A DNA stretch of 25,272 bases. Origin: Lobulomyces angularis (Eukaryota; Chytridiomycota; Chytridiomycetes; Lobulomycetales; Lobulomycetaceae). The notes beneath the pieces are model-generated. The model had not been told where the DNA came from. It made no database searches and saw only the letters and a program-made list of their open reading frames with translations. The position numbers and the translations under genes are program-made. Shown here in pieces: positions 1 to 13,400 of the stretch (positions within the stretch are counted from its first letter, which is position 1; each line of letters opens with the position of its first letter). Where the stretch lies: positions 1-25,272 of the forward strand of contig JADHYX010000334.1 in the NCBI GenBank assembly GCA_027604685.1, written 5' to 3'.

Positions 1-711
1 ACCATTAGTTGTTTTGAGTTTGTTCATTTGTCTAAATGCAATATCTGACCGTGACTATGAGTCATTTTCGAATCCTCGTGAGCATCCCATGTTTGACGTT
101 GCCCAAGAAGTACTTTTTGGTTTACCGTTAAAACTAGACAATCCTGCTGCTCCCAGATCCAGAATTATTACGAAGTTTGAGGAAGAAAAATTTACTGGCA
201 ATGTTATTTATCATACCGCAGAAGGCGTTGATGCTGTATGGTTGGAAAACTTAGTTGGTCTCAATAATATAGAATGTCTACCTGACGACCCAACACTAAC
301 TTTAACTTTTGATTCTGAATCTAACGCAAAATTTCCTGAAGTTTGGGGTCGCTTTCCACTTACAGCTCTAATATCACAGAGATATTACAAATGCATGACT
401 TTTGATAATAAACTGACTTTGGGGGTTCGAAAAATTCTAGGAATTAAAGGTTAGATAAAGATTTAAATAAAAAAAAACATAGCAATGTAAAAAGGGATAT
501 AATTATTTTTAATTTTTTGTTGTTTTTTTTTTTTTTGTTGTTTTTTTTAGACAAAAAAAATAATGTTCTAGTGATTAATGCGAAATTTTTAACTTTTGAT
601 GAAGCGATTCTCAGCACAGAATTTAATTTCAATTCCAAAGAGTTAGAGGAGTCAAAGAATTCAACACTATCAAAAAGGGGAAGCAAAATTTTTATTTCTT
701 TACTCCAATAA
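1..711 (+). CDS. 3' end of an unrecognised gene (partial, two exons visible)
   Basis: The reading frame is open from the window edge (frame starting at base 2) with no obvious start codon, so the gene begins to the left. Exon A runs to 449. A GT-AG intron (450-550, with a long T-rich tract before the AG) joins in phase to exon B (551-711), which ends in TAA. Without splicing, the frame would stop at a TAG right after the donor. The visible protein is about 200 residues. It begins with a hydrophobic stretch (residues about 1-13, PLVVLSLFICLNA), which could be a membrane segment or the core of a signal peptide. A mixed alpha/beta-like sequence follows, with motifs such as GNVIYHTAEGVDAVWLENL, and the C-terminus is charged. 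I do not recognise the family and give no function. The splice and open frame are seen; membrane or secretory location is inference. Confidence 0.55.
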
Positions 712-823
712 GAAATGAGTGTTAGTTGTTACATCAGTTTACAACTAAAAAATTTACCAAAATCCTTTAAATAGAAAAAAAAATTGCTTCTAGAAAATTT
801 TAGTATAGAGAAAAAAAAAGATA

Positions 824-2315
824 ATGAACAGCTTAAGTATCCTATTCTCCTCAGATAATGAATTTTTTGCTTCAGTATTTCAGACTGCAATCTTGACTCT
901 AATATTAGATTCAATAAATTTTACACTGTCCATTTTGATTTTAATATACTTGAAAAAAAAACAAAAAAACAAAACTTTCAACAAACTTAACTCTTTTTTA
1001 ATTTTGTTAACCAACATTTGTTGGTTTATATTTTCAACTTTAACTGTGACTAGTGACATCTGTTCTGTATTTTTTAATTTTTCAGTGTGGACTTTTCCAA
1101 TTACACATCCTGTTTGGTAACTAAAACAATTTTTTTTTTTGTTAAAATAATTACAATGAAAGATTTATAACAGAAATTTTTAAAAAAAGTACTTAATTTT
1201 AATTAAGGGGTATAATTTCAGTAAGGTTTCTTTGCTACTCTGTTTCACTGCTGTTTTATCAAGTGTTAACCATAGAAAGGTAGAAAATAATGAATTAATT
1301 TTATATTATTTGTGCATGTTTTTATATGTTTTTCTCTAATTAATTTTTTAATTACTTTTTAATTATTTAAGATTCTCAAAGTTTGTCCATTTAATCAAGG
1401 ACTACTCTAAATTTTTTGACTACTTTTTAATTTTTTTGTCTTTATTTATTAATATAGTATTCGCATTTCCATCATTAATGGTTCGTTTTCACTAGAAAAA
1501 AAGTCTTTTTGAAAAATGAAAATTTTTAGGATTACTTATGCTCATGGTTTGATGACAATTGGACCAAAGATAATAATTTAGGAGTTTGTAATGCCATCAT
1601 GAAGGCCTTAAATTGTTCAGACTATGCTTCATTTTATAGCTTTGCATTTTCTGGATGTATTTTAAAACATATTTTTTTTTATTTTATTGTTGTTAATTTT
1701 TTTTCTAATATTTTTTTAAATTTTTTTAATTAGCTTTATTACAAGTTTTCAGCATCCCAATATTCGAAATAATACTAGGACTCTCATTGTTGCTGATATT
1801 AATGAGAGTAAAAAAAATCTCAAAAATACTGCTAAGGGCAAAGAGTTGTGTAAAATCTTCAGATTATAAAATCAACAAAACGCAAAAGGAGATTAAAAAG
1901 TTTCTACTGACATGGGTGTTGGTTGTTTTTCTTTGTGGACTTACGAATGTCTTTGCTCAGTCCAACTGGGTGCTGTATTTGTTTTCTGACAATGCAGTAC
2001 TTAATGGCAATTACTATAGCGTCTTCAACAGTCTTGGAAATTTGATGCTGGGAATTGAGGTTTGGATTTACAGCTAATTCGTTCTCTAATTTTTAAAAGT
2101 TTTCGTTGTATTTCAAATTTATGGAGAAGGTAACAAAATTAATAGTAATAGGTAGTGGGGAAATACCAGGCAAGAAGAGTATAGTGACCCAGTTAAGTCA
2201 CATATCAACTCCATCGAATTGGAACGTTGAAACTGAAGCTTCAGAAAATAGTATAAAAGTTGACACTCTCGAAAACGCCTTCCCCACTTACGAAGGCAAT
2301 CATAAAATGCAGTAA
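824..2315 (+). CDS. Seven-transmembrane, GPCR-like receptor (six exons)
   Basis: Exons by splice site and phase: 824-1116, 1222-1279, 1382-1480, 1530-1656, 1734-2059, 2100-2315, giving 372 residues. The start ATG has A at -3. The translated product has seven hydrophobic helices. TM1 is around residues 14-42 and TM2 around 55-75. TM3 follows HPVCKVSLLLC. TM4 is FFDYFLIFLSLFINIVFAF. A Cys-rich outer loop (CSWFDDNW...) comes before TM5 (LLQVFSIPIFEIILG). TM6 is FLLTWVLVVFLCGL and TM7 comes near the end. A hydrophilic Ser/Thr-rich tail of roughly 65 residues follows. A Cys at the top of TM3, Cys in the second outer loop and a Ser/Thr-rich tail are the usual GPCR layout, as in the Dictyostelium cAMP-receptor-like and fungal Git3-like groups. 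I cannot assign a class or ligand. The last intron (2060-2099, 40 bases) is needed to reach the tail; otherwise translation stops at 2077. It is followed at 2802 by a gene on the same strand. Confidence 0.75.
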
Positions 2316-2801
2316 ACTAACATTTTGACTGATTCAAGACAAATTATAATTATAGAAGAAATACCTAATTCAATTATTTCTATTATTGAAGTGTAAGCAA
2401 CCTCTACAGTTTAAATTTTAGTTTATGAAATACATTATAAATTTTTCAACTTCATTTAAATTGTCGTGTAGAGTCTGATATTTTTTTCCATTAGAATGTT
2501 ATGTGGCAAAGTCTGACAATAGATGAAATCTTAATGCATGTTACCAACATTTACTAACAGCTGCCCACTTTTTCAAATATTACACTACTACTGGTTTACT
2601 AGATGTTATCCATAACTTTTTAAAAGCTTTGTCGTGCGTAAAGACGGGTTGTCGGTCTGTTTCCGACTCAATACCGATACCGTATATGTAAGTCTCTTTA
2701 CTTTTATTAAAATTAACATTTCTTAAAGTTTCTTTTTAAACTTTTTATTTTTATTTGTATTGAACTTTTGTACAACACACGCTGTTTTAATTCATGACAA
2801 T
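2316..2801 (+). other. Intergenic stretch with a GC-richer, coding-like patch
   Basis: Between the receptor and methyltransferase genes the sequence is mostly AT-rich. About 2540-2690 is clearly richer in G and C. On the plus strand a frame is open from 2527 to a good donor (GTAAGT at 2688), reading TGLLDVIHNFLKALSCVKTG among other residues. On the minus strand a frame is open over 2580-2735, reading YGIGIESETDRQPVFTHDKA. Neither has a convincing start or partner exon. The patch could be a 5' leader exon of the methyltransferase gene (donor at 2688), or the remnant of an old gene or mobile element. A short inverted repeat, GTCGG/CCGAC, lies inside it. Confidence 0.35.
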
Positions 2802-4242
2802 ATGGAAATTACAACCAAATATTTTAAAAGATCTAAGAAAGTGAATAGATTTTATCAAGCTTCCATATATCTATTACTAGGCTTAAGTTTAATTTTTACT
2901 ATACATTTAATAATATCCACTTGCAACAAGTACTATGAGGAACTTTATATACAATCTGCAACGCAAAAAACATTAACTCAAAAAGTATATTTGAAAAGAA
3001 GGCTGTTCATTGTTTATCTAGTTTATGATAGGTTTTTATTGCACAACCGGGTAATGCTTATCAGGAAGAAAGTATTAATGTTTGGAAGTTACGGTTGGCG
3101 TATAGAAATGAACAAAAGTTGTTAACGAATACTTTAAATGAACCCCCGAATTCCACTGACTTTCCTTATGGGGAAATGGAACTTGTAAATAAATTTTATA
3201 AGCAAATTGAGAAAAAAAAGTAAAAAAAAAAATTTAACTTCATTCAACTTTTAGAGAGAGTTTTTTCAGAAATATTGGGAACCAACTTTTTTTTGTAATT
3301 TTCCTAAACGAATTGGAAAAATCGGAGATGGCGGAAAATGGTAAAACTTTTTGAATTTTATTTTTTTCTATGCCTTTGAAAAATTTGTCGCTGCAATTGA
3401 ATCTAATTTTGTCGTAGGGTCTGTAATCCGAAAAATATACTTGAATATAAAAAAAAGGAGAATAAAAGAGTTTTGGTGTATTCTATAGGTTCTAATGCCG
3501 AAGTAAAATAAAAAAAAAAAAAAACAGAAATTAATTTTTTTTATATCTTAACTTTACTTTTCTTTAGTATTCCTTTGAAATTGGAATAAATATGATTTTT
3601 GACGGATTTACTGATATATATACATTTGATATGAAAGAGCCAAAAGAGCCCCCTCCAATTTTTATTAATTTGCATCCCTTTACGAAGCTGATAAGTGAAC
3701 AGGAGGAACTAGAGAACCATTTAAAACAGAAAATAGCAGGCCCAAGGCAATTAATGGAAAAATCTTTACTAACATTAACGAAAGATTTAAGACATGAAGA
3801 TAATGTTATTGATATCTTAAAGATTGACATTGAAGGTTGTTCTTTTAATTAGATATATTTTAAATGCAGATTCTCTTTTTTTCCACAGGTGCAGAGTTTG
3901 CTGTGTTGAGATCTCTTGCCTCGGAGCAGAAAGGTTGCAGAATAAATGGTGTGTGTAAAGAAAAGTTTCTTTAATTCTAAACACAACTTGTATTTGTGCA
4001 GCAAATATATTATTGCTAGAAACTCATAACTTTCCTGCAATTTTCTATAACGATATTTTTACGAGATTGACTAATTTTTGCGGTTTTGAATTGTACTATA
4101 AAGAACCTAACATACAGTATAGGTAATTGAAATATTAACTTATTAATTAACAAATTTTGGATAAAGTTGGGGAGATGTTATAGAATGGTGTTTTGTAAAA
4201 GTTGACTGGAGTGTAATCGAGAATGAATATATTTCAACGTAA
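2802..4242 (+). CDS. METTL24-type membrane-anchored methyltransferase (Methyltransf_22 family, eight exons)
   Basis: Exons: 2802-2984, 3032-3219, 3257-3340, 3418-3502, 3568-3835, 3889-3948, 4002-4122, 4167-4242; all phases agree, giving 354 residues. The N-terminus is basic and short (about 20 residues). One hydrophobic helix follows (ASIYLLLGLSLIFTIHLII), the layout of a type II signal-anchor protein, so the enzyme domain probably faces the Golgi/ER lumen. After a stalk comes the family signature CNFPKRIGKIGDGGKWVCNP, then VLVYSIGSNAEYSFEIGI (SAM-binding region), then ILKIDIEGAEFAVLR and LLLETHNFP. This order is that of the METTL24/Methyltransf_22 proteins, which are related to FkbM methyltransferases. 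The substrate of this family is not established; glycans or small metabolites are guesses. The neighbour at 4454 is convergent, leaving 211 bases between the two stop codons. The ATG at 2802 is chosen because it gives the short basic tail before the anchor; the frame is also open upstream. Confidence 0.85.
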
Positions 4243-4453
4243 TAGTTTTTCCTAATTTGTGATGAAATTGCGGGGCTTATGTATCAAACAATATATTTTT
4301 CTTTTAATCTAGCATCGTTTGATACAATCAAATTTTTGTGTCTTATTATTGTAAGAACAACAAATCACAACTTTTGATAAATTATCTTTTATAACTAAAA
4401 GTAATACTTGCTTTAAAATTGATTGCTTTATAAATTGGTGCAAATTTTATTGC

Positions 4454-7400
4454 TCACATAAGTTTAACTAAATCATCATAAACTAATTTTAATATAGTAT
4501 GAAACCCAGTTTCTAAGTTTCGGGTTATTAAGGTATAATACAATTTTGGAAGCTCTTCGTCCTTATGTAAACCCATCCACTAAAAAATATAATATTTACA
4601 ATTTTTATTAAAATATTTGTGAGATTTATTTACCTCAACCAAGTCCCAGGGGGTAGCATCACCTTGTAAAACAAAAAAGTTAAAAATAGGAAATGTTTTT
4701 TACTTACCAGTGACTTTAAGCTGTGGATCGAACCTGACTTCACCTCTTTTAAAAAATAAATAGGAATTCATTTTCTTTGAAGCTTCAGTAGGCGATGATA
4801 CTATCGATTCACCTTTAGAACTAGTTGGCGAAAGACTATCAGAATTTTCTTTTTCCCTTTCATTTACATTTAATTTTATTGTAGCCGATTTCTGAACCTT
4901 AAAGGCTTCTTTATACAACTTCAACAGTTGGTTCAAATATTTATACAATCCAATATTTAATGCAATATCAACAAAACCTTCAAAAACAAAAAATTAATGT
5001 GAAATAAATCATTACATTATACCATCGAAATCGGCAACGAAGGAGAATTCTATTAATTTTTGGTTTAAATGGTTAAGTTTTTCACTTGTTGTTAAAACAC
5101 TGTTCATTTTTGGAACACTCAATACAAACTTTGAAGAAATTTCGTTTTTAAAGTAATTAATCCAATCCTTAACTTCAAAACTACTTTCTTTAGCTTCACT
5201 TAGAACCACGTTGGACGATGCTTTTCGGATTTGAAAGCCTGTGTGAAATAGAACGGTAGAATTTGCATTTGGTACAGCAACATCCTCTAAAATGTCACCA
5301 GCACTTAAATCAACCGTATGGTTAAATTTGAGAAATCCTAATAACAATTACTCTTCAGTTATCCAAAATCTGCTTACCACTATTGCAAACAATCTGAGCA
5401 CAATCTGGTTCTCTAAAGTTGTATTTTGTCAGTGTGGCTACGGTTTGTCCAAATTGGATTTCGAAATGCCCTTCTAACATAGAAATGAGTTTTGAAAACA
5501 CCTGTATTACTTCAACACACTTATCCTCATCACTACTTAATTCCTTTTCAAATACGCTACTAATTTCTTCTTTTACATTTAAAGAATTACTCTTCTCCCC
5601 AAGAATCTTATCAACACTTTTTTCTTCTATCAAGTCAACAATCCTTTCAAACATTTGAACCAATACAGGAAATGTTTTTTGTGATATAATTAGATTCAGT
5701 TCTTCAACTTTTATCAAAATTTTAACAGTAGCTTTTCCATTTTCCCAAAAATCCGAGATTTCGCCAGATATGTTCAAAAATTCACCTATTAAAACCTTTT
5801 CATACTGATATTGCAATTGTGCTTGAATATTTTTTGAATTCAAAGTTGCATAAAATTTAGACTTATTCAATTCCTGAGGCACTATAATAAATGGGCTAGT
5901 AAACTCTGATAGAAATTGAAAGTTGTACATATTAAAATATCCAGACAAGCGTCCTTCAGATTTCACCTGAAAACCTTCAATCCCAAAAACTAATGACTGT
6001 TTATAAAGGCTAAATAAAGTTGATGTCGTAAAACTACGCAAAAAACTATTCCTTAACTTTAAGGAACTTTTTCCTATTGCTTGCCCCATGTCTAAATTTA
6101 GGTTTATTTCCTCAACTTTTAGGATTAGCCTCAAACTCCAAGCTTCCTTAGGATCTCTCTGTATCTGGCGAACTACTGGATTTGGATCTATGTTTTCTGT
6201 TACTAATTTGGAAGTTTTGTTTTTTTTTTTATCGCTGCTTCTATGGGATATCCAAATTTTTTTAAAACTAAAAAAATCCTGAAGGTGTCGAAGATTTAGT
6301 GAAAAATTGAAAAATGGAATGACGCTTTCAATGGCGAACAAGCTTGCTGAATCTTGATTCATTAGCGAAGAGTTTATCAATATTTCTGGTATAACTCCAA
6401 GGACGCAATCTTCAGGTGAAAATTGATCTAAAACAAAAAGGTTTAGCAAATCAAATTATTGAGATAAATACGTTTAAGAGAAAGGCTGACGTTTTGTACA
6501 TTGCCTGTCATGCACAGTAATTGCTTTCCTATGTCTTTCGATTTACTCTCAGGAACGAGAGAAATTATGAAATCAATTTGCTGAATGGACATTAAACAAA
6601 CCACTTTAGAAGCCGGCTGACAACTCAATTTCAAAATAGTTTGAAATAACACCAAATGAAAAGTTAATGAATATCTCTGCCTTCGAATTGAAGCAAAGGT
6701 ACTGGTAATCCCTGCATCAGATTCCTTAGAAATATCTGGAGGTGCTGCTTTATCGGAAATTAACATTTTCTCAAATATTTGGTCAAAGAATTTAACTATA
6801 GTTGGTTGCAGGTTATTTTCGCTGCCGTGAATGGTTAATTTAACATGCAAAGCTTTATCTTCAGGAATTTCCAGTGGCAGACTGCTGTTGCTGTTGCCTA
6901 AAATAGCGTTTCCTTTGATATCCATGCTCACTGCTGGCAAAAACAAAACATCGCCAGCTTCATCTTGCAATCGTAATTTACACGATCCTGCTTCAAATTC
7001 GAATTTACTACATATGTTTATATAAGTAATGATTTGCCCCATTGTATTTTGATTAACATCCGGAGTTAAATTTGCTTCAGAAGATATAAGATTGCTTGAC
7101 CCCGAAAGGGATTTAAATTCATGCATTGATGTGTAATCCGGCGAGGAAAGGGGAGAAGAATTTTGCGGTATGATTAAATCAACCTTTTCTTTACTAGTTT
7201 CATATATATATAAGAGGTCCCCGATTTTTTCAGATATCGAAACATCTATCTCCAACTCAAACCCTTTTATGGAACCCTAAAAATTAAAGAATAAAGAAAA
7301 TCAAAGTTAATTATAATTACGATGACTGTTAAATTTTTTTTATGCTTATCATTTTCCCATGTTAAGTACTGTGCTTCCAAAGTGACATTTTTTAGATGAC

Positions 7401-10400
7401 AATAGTTTGATGATTTACTTAAACTGCCTTTAAAGTGTGCACTATTTCTAAAAACACAAGATTAATTTAACAAACAGTATCAAAAAAACCTTAAATCAAA
7501 TTGGTCTATAAATTGGATGGACGCGTCACTTATTTGGCTTTCCCCTATTTCAAAACGCTTTGAAATAATCTTAAGAGATTCCGAAGCTAGAAGAAAAACA
7601 GGTGGATGATCGTCTAAATTACTACTGTCTACTTCCCGTAGAGGAACAGCAATCCCTACATTTTGAATTTTGAAAAACGTATTTGAACTGCTAAAAAAGG
7701 AACTTTCCTTTATTGACAGTTTCCTGGGCTTAATATTTAAACCTTTCATCAACCTCTTTGTATTTTCTTTTAATTTCAATAGCTCATTTTCTTTTTTTTT
7801 ACTCTTTTTCTCCAATTCCCTCTCGTCTAAACAAAGGGCTTAGTATACTTTTTTTTAACCTTACAAAATATAAAAAAATCTGCCAGCAGCACTAATGCAT
7901 TTGGCTGCATTACACCATGAACTTTTTTTATTAAGATAAATAAATTTTGAGAAGGGGAGAATTCAAAAATTTCATCTTTTGTTTCTTCAAAATTCTGTGC
8001 AACAACGTCAATTGTAATATAGGCTAAATTATAAAATTCACTGTTAGAATATTTTGTGTCAAACGAAGAACGCTTATTTAAGCGGTGATCGAACAGTAGA
8101 GAGATTCCGGTTGCATTGATACACCAATAGACGGTAGACTTGAATTTATTTAAATCAATTTCACTGTTTGTTACAGGATTATAAGTATTCGTAACAAAAC
8201 CATCAAAATTTCCTGAAGTGAAAATTAAATTACTACTGGGGCTATTTGCTTCTATGGATATGCCTTCAATTTCCAATCTTACTGAAAATCTTAAAACTTG
8301 CTGTGTTTGCTGTATAGGCATTTCTTCACTGTTTAAAGAAGCACCAACTTTTTCTTTCCTTTTTCTTCGATAAAACATAAAAATTTCAATAATATCATTG
8401 AATTCATTTCCTGCACAATTAGTATATTTGAAACTAAGAAAAAAATTAAACTTTACCCAAAACAGACTGAGTAGTTAGAAATTGATCAATAACTCCCACT
8501 TCTACAGCTGTTTTGAATACCCCTAAAGAAAAAACAGCATTAAATGTTGCGTCGCAGTTCAATTTCTCAGGTAAAAGATAAGATCCTAGAGACGTAAAAC
8601 TTGGTAATAGCACGCTACTCGGTTGCTCTTCGGCAGCAGTGAAGTTGATTGTATGCCGTATCAATTTTCCAGAATAATCAGATTTCACAAAACTACGAGA
8701 CCAAGAATTATCATCATTTTTCACATAATAAAAGCTTCTATCAAGTAAAAGAACCAATCCTTCTGCGTAGTAGCAAACATCTAATGAAGTAATAATATCT
8801 GCGTCAATTCTAAGTCTTTTTATTTCCGCTAGAACATTTAAAAGTATTTCAGAGAGTTAAATAAGTTTTATTTTTACTTTGAAATCCCAAGTAATCTAAG
8901 TGCGATTTTTTACCAGTATTCTTGTGTACGGTAGCACTTCCTTCAAAAGAAATTTCCTTTAACAGTTTGGTATAAAGGTACGAGTAACGCGGAATAATTT
9001 CGTCAGCTAGGCGCTCAAAAAACATGTGAAATTTCAAAATGCTGTGTGGGACCGTTAAGACTATAGATTCTATTAATAATGCTGCAACTACTTTATTCCA
9101 AAAGCTATTATTTTTCTCACAATATGAGGATGTAGCAAACACTTCTCTGAGCTCTACCTCTCCAAGTACTGTAGTAGTTCTTAAATTTTCAGTAATATTT
9201 AAGTTCAGTAAACCAAAATTTACGGAAAAAATTTTTGCCAGTTGTTCATGCGTCACATTTTGCGACGAAAGATCACCTGCTGCTGTTAAAATTTTTAGTC
9301 CAATTTTAGAATTAAACGAAGATACGTTGAAGAGGAAATCTTCCAACTTGGAAAAAAATTTGACGTTGTGAACCTCAGCTAATAAGGAAAACTGTTTTAC
9401 TTTAATAACTCCAGAATATATAAATGGAGTGATATTTTTTCTACTAGTCCGCGGGCTAGTAACCGGTTTGTCTAATTTACTAGTTTTCAACCATTTAAGA
9501 ACTCTGGCAAAATGTAACGCAAAAATAAATACGAACGGACTAAAAAAAACAATTAGTGTAAAGTGCAATTTAAACTTTTCTATACTTAATTTCAATGTTG
9601 ACTTCCGTGAAGTCAGCATTAAACAAACAGTCCATATATTTGATAGCTTCATTATTTTCATTAATATGTTCCAGTTGAGTAAAGTTTAAAGAAATAAAAT
9701 TTTTTTTAACAGAAAAAGAACTTGCTTCCAATTGATTTCTGAACAAAATAAATTGCACTATGTTGTTTTTTGAATGAAAATTTATTCTTTTTTGAGAGGA
9801 TTCTTTTGCGTCAGTATGCTCAATATACTGAATTTCAAATAGACCTCTTACAAATAAATTATCTTTACAATCACGAAAAATGTTGTATTTGATCAAGTTG
9901 TCACAAAATTTATGAAATAGCTGACCATCTTGAATAATGCTAATACTGCAACTTAAAATATTGCTCAAATTACTTTTCAAAATTTTATTTTCTTCATCAT
10001 CCAGTGAACGTAGAGATCTTCGAAGAAAGTATATTAATTTCCAGCTTAAATCTGACTGATATGCTGCATCATGAAACTTTTTTCTTATTAAGGGAAGGTT
10101 TTCGTTGATATCTAAATGTTTCTCCAGTTCTGAAAAAAAAATTCGATTCAAATGCAAATAATTATTAACCAACCTGAAAGTGACCCAAGTAATAATTTGC
10201 GCTGCCAATATAATTTTAGAGAAGAACTGTTAACTCTGGAACTCAAGATTCCAGCATTTTTAAACCAGGAAAAAATACTGCCATAAAGAATTTCAGGAAT
10301 TTGATTAATTGCAACAATTATTAGGTCGTTTGTGTTGAGGTTACTATTAAATTCAAGCTTGTTTCTCTCAATTATCAATTCAAGGGTATTTAATGAGATG

Positions 10401-13400
10401 TCCAAAAACGTTGGTAGGTCCTTTTTTTCTGGAAATGATTCCACTTTAATTCCCTCTATACCAGCTATTATCGAATTAGCTACACTAATAATATTAAAAT
10501 TTAGAATTACCAGATGACATTGTTCCCAAAAAGCAACCAGACAGTTTCATTAACTTCGAATTTAAAAATAGTCGAAATTCACAGATTTCTTTAAGTTTTA
10601 AATCTTTCATTTGAAGGGAATTGACTTTTAAATCTTCAAAAATTATATCAAAACTAGTAAAAGAATTTTCTAATAATTCATTCATCGTTTGCTTATCCAC
10701 TTCGCTTAAAAAATTTTCAGTATCTGAAGAAAATGACATATCTTGAATTAACTGAATATGAAGCTTTGGAATATTAAATAAAAAATACGAGTTTTCAAAA
10801 TTAAAATGGGAACTACTCAACAATTCTTTTATTAAGGAAAACTGGATTGAATCAGCAATAGAATCCAAAGTAGCATCCTAATACAAAGGATTTATTTTTA
10901 AGTTAAAATAATTGAATACTTACATTTTCTAATTCTTCTGTAGATTTAAAAAATGATGTTAGAACTGTTAGAAAAGCAGGCATAGCCATAAGTTTCAATG
11001 ATTTTGTACTCTTAAAACTATATACAAAATTAGGGTCAACAACATCGTCCATTAAGAGATCCTTAAAAAATTCAGTTTCTCCATAGCAATTAAAGTCAAA
11101 ATTATCGTATGCTTCCTCTGTTGCAGAATTCATCCTAATTTTTTCTTCGTTATAAAAGGTTGCCATTGCTGGACCTAATTCATCAAAGAATGGATCGTTA
11201 ACTTTTCTCATAAACTGTAACTTTTGATAAATATTGATTGACGATTTATGTTGGCTAGGCGATGGCACTGAAATATCATCTCGAATGAAGAACGAGTGCG
11301 TATCTGTAGTGAAGTTGTAATTAGCATCTCTACAACAACATCTGTTAAGTTATATGAAGTTACTAGTTTCAAATACCTGTCATTGAAACTTTTGCTCTCA
11401 TTTTGTGTTAAAGTTACACCCTGCTTAGGGGATAACCAAAATGGAGGTACAAATGCGGGAAAAAATATTTCACTGTATTCCTTCGAAATCGGTAAATTCC
11501 TTTCCAAAAATAAAAATTGTAGTCTTTTTGTGTCTTGATCATTTTCTTCAATAAAACTTTTTTGTTTAGTTTGCTTTTCTTCCCAATCTGGTGTCCTTTT
11601 AAATAAACAAAAAGAAATACCAGCTTCCAATTTAAAGACTTCAACGTAATCTTGAGGCAAAGTTCTCCTAATTTCGACAAGACCACAGCCCAATCCTGTT
11701 ATCACAATATCAGGAATTTCAACATATGTTCTATCCGTCCATTCAAAACTCGCTAAATTATCTTAATTTTCTTTTTAAAACTGCTTTCCCCCGTTTTTTT
11801 TTTTACCTGTGTGCAATTTCAAACCGTGCGTTAAACTTACGTTAATATTATTTTCCATTGAACTCAAATTGACATTGACTTTTTCGAAATTAACATAAAT
11901 GGTATTAAGAAATGGGTTGGAAACCGGATCACCCAGCTGGTTGTCTTTATCCCAAAAATGATATAAAAAGCTACCAGCACATTTTCGGATGATTACTAGG
12001 AAAGTTAAAGGGAACTGCCCCGTTATTTGACCAAAATTTATTCTCCAATCAGTTCCGTATGCTTTTCCTTCAGGAAGAGGGCCAAAAAGTTTATGCAAAG
12101 TACAAACGGTGTCTAATGTAATAAAAAAATTAATGATCATCCATTGCTTTAATACCTTGGAAAAATAAAAATTGATTGGTTATATTTTCTTGAAAAATAT
12201 TTTCACGACTCATTATATTAAAATTTTTGTCGTTTAACGAACAATTGAAGGGATTAATATCAATTTGAAGATCTGCAAAAAAGTTAAGGTATAATTTGGA
12301 GTAAAAAAAAACCTTGAAAAGTGGATGTGTTTCTCAAAAAAAGCTGTATTTGCGTTGACCGAAGTAAAACACTTTCACTATTTTCAAAAAGTCCACTAGG
12401 CACCGAAATCAAAATATTATTTAAAAATACAGATAGAACTAAATCCAATATGTTGCTAGGACCACTACTTTCACATTGCAATTTTTTTAAAAGCAAATAT
12501 CTACTTGGATCTTGGTTCCTTTTTTTGTACTCATATGAAGTGATATGGTTACTTGTGAAGGCGCTTAAATAATTTTCTACAAAAATGATGAAGAATCGTA
12601 TTAAAAAGCCGAAAACTTGCAATCTAATATCTTCAATACTGCATTCTATACTTAAAACGTCAGTATTTCCCTTTGAAACCAAGCGGTGTATTAAATATGT
12701 TCCCTTTCATAAAGAAAATTAAATTTTAACAATAAAGATTGCTAGCTATACTCTTAAATTTATAGATTTAATAATGCCAATATCTTTGGAAGATTCGGTT
12801 AAAGAGGATCCAAAAGTAGTCGTTAAAGGAAACGAAAATCGTAAGCTAATTTCATTCAGCTATGATAGTGTAAGAGTGATAATTTGGCCAAATTCTTACC
12901 ATTAACTCAAAACCTATTTCGTTATTATCAGGTTCATACGAAAAAAAAGGTAAAGATAAACACCCGTTTAAATTTTTCATACTCAGTACTAAATAGACTA
13001 AAATTAAAAAAAATTAGACAAAATTATTAATAAATATTCTTAACTATTTTCTCCAACGTCATTGTGGTGATCAATTACATTGTCATAATTGCAACACAAC
13101 CATATTGAAGAATTCAATAGTTCGAAGTTGACTTTATATTCAATCGGAACAAAGTAATCAAGCCCTTAAAGAACTTAAAATTATAGCAAAACAAAAAAAA
13201 GTACCTAGAGAAGGTGAAGAAAAATCCTTAATTAAGTCAGTAACTAAAGTGATGTGATCTCGCAGAAGCCAAATATTGGATTCTTGAATGGAAACGCTGA
13301 AGTCCCAAAGCTTAAATAAAAAAAAAATTTTGTGTTGATCAGAACATAAAAGTGACTTACTCGACTTTCATTCCATTCGATTGGAAACTGTAAGTCTCCA

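Noticed and set aside
444..686. Minus-strand ORF rich in Lys and Phe
   Set aside because: It is the reverse of poly-T and of the last exon of the left-edge gene; composition artefact.
3564..3830. Minus-strand ORF over the methyltransferase exon
   Set aside because: The plus strand carries the conserved methyltransferase motifs here.
9039..9371. Plus-strand ORF of 110 codons inside BLTP1/Csf1
   Set aside because: Antisense shadow of a real exon, with no start context or known motif; the same holds for other plus-strand ORFs within 4454-15479.
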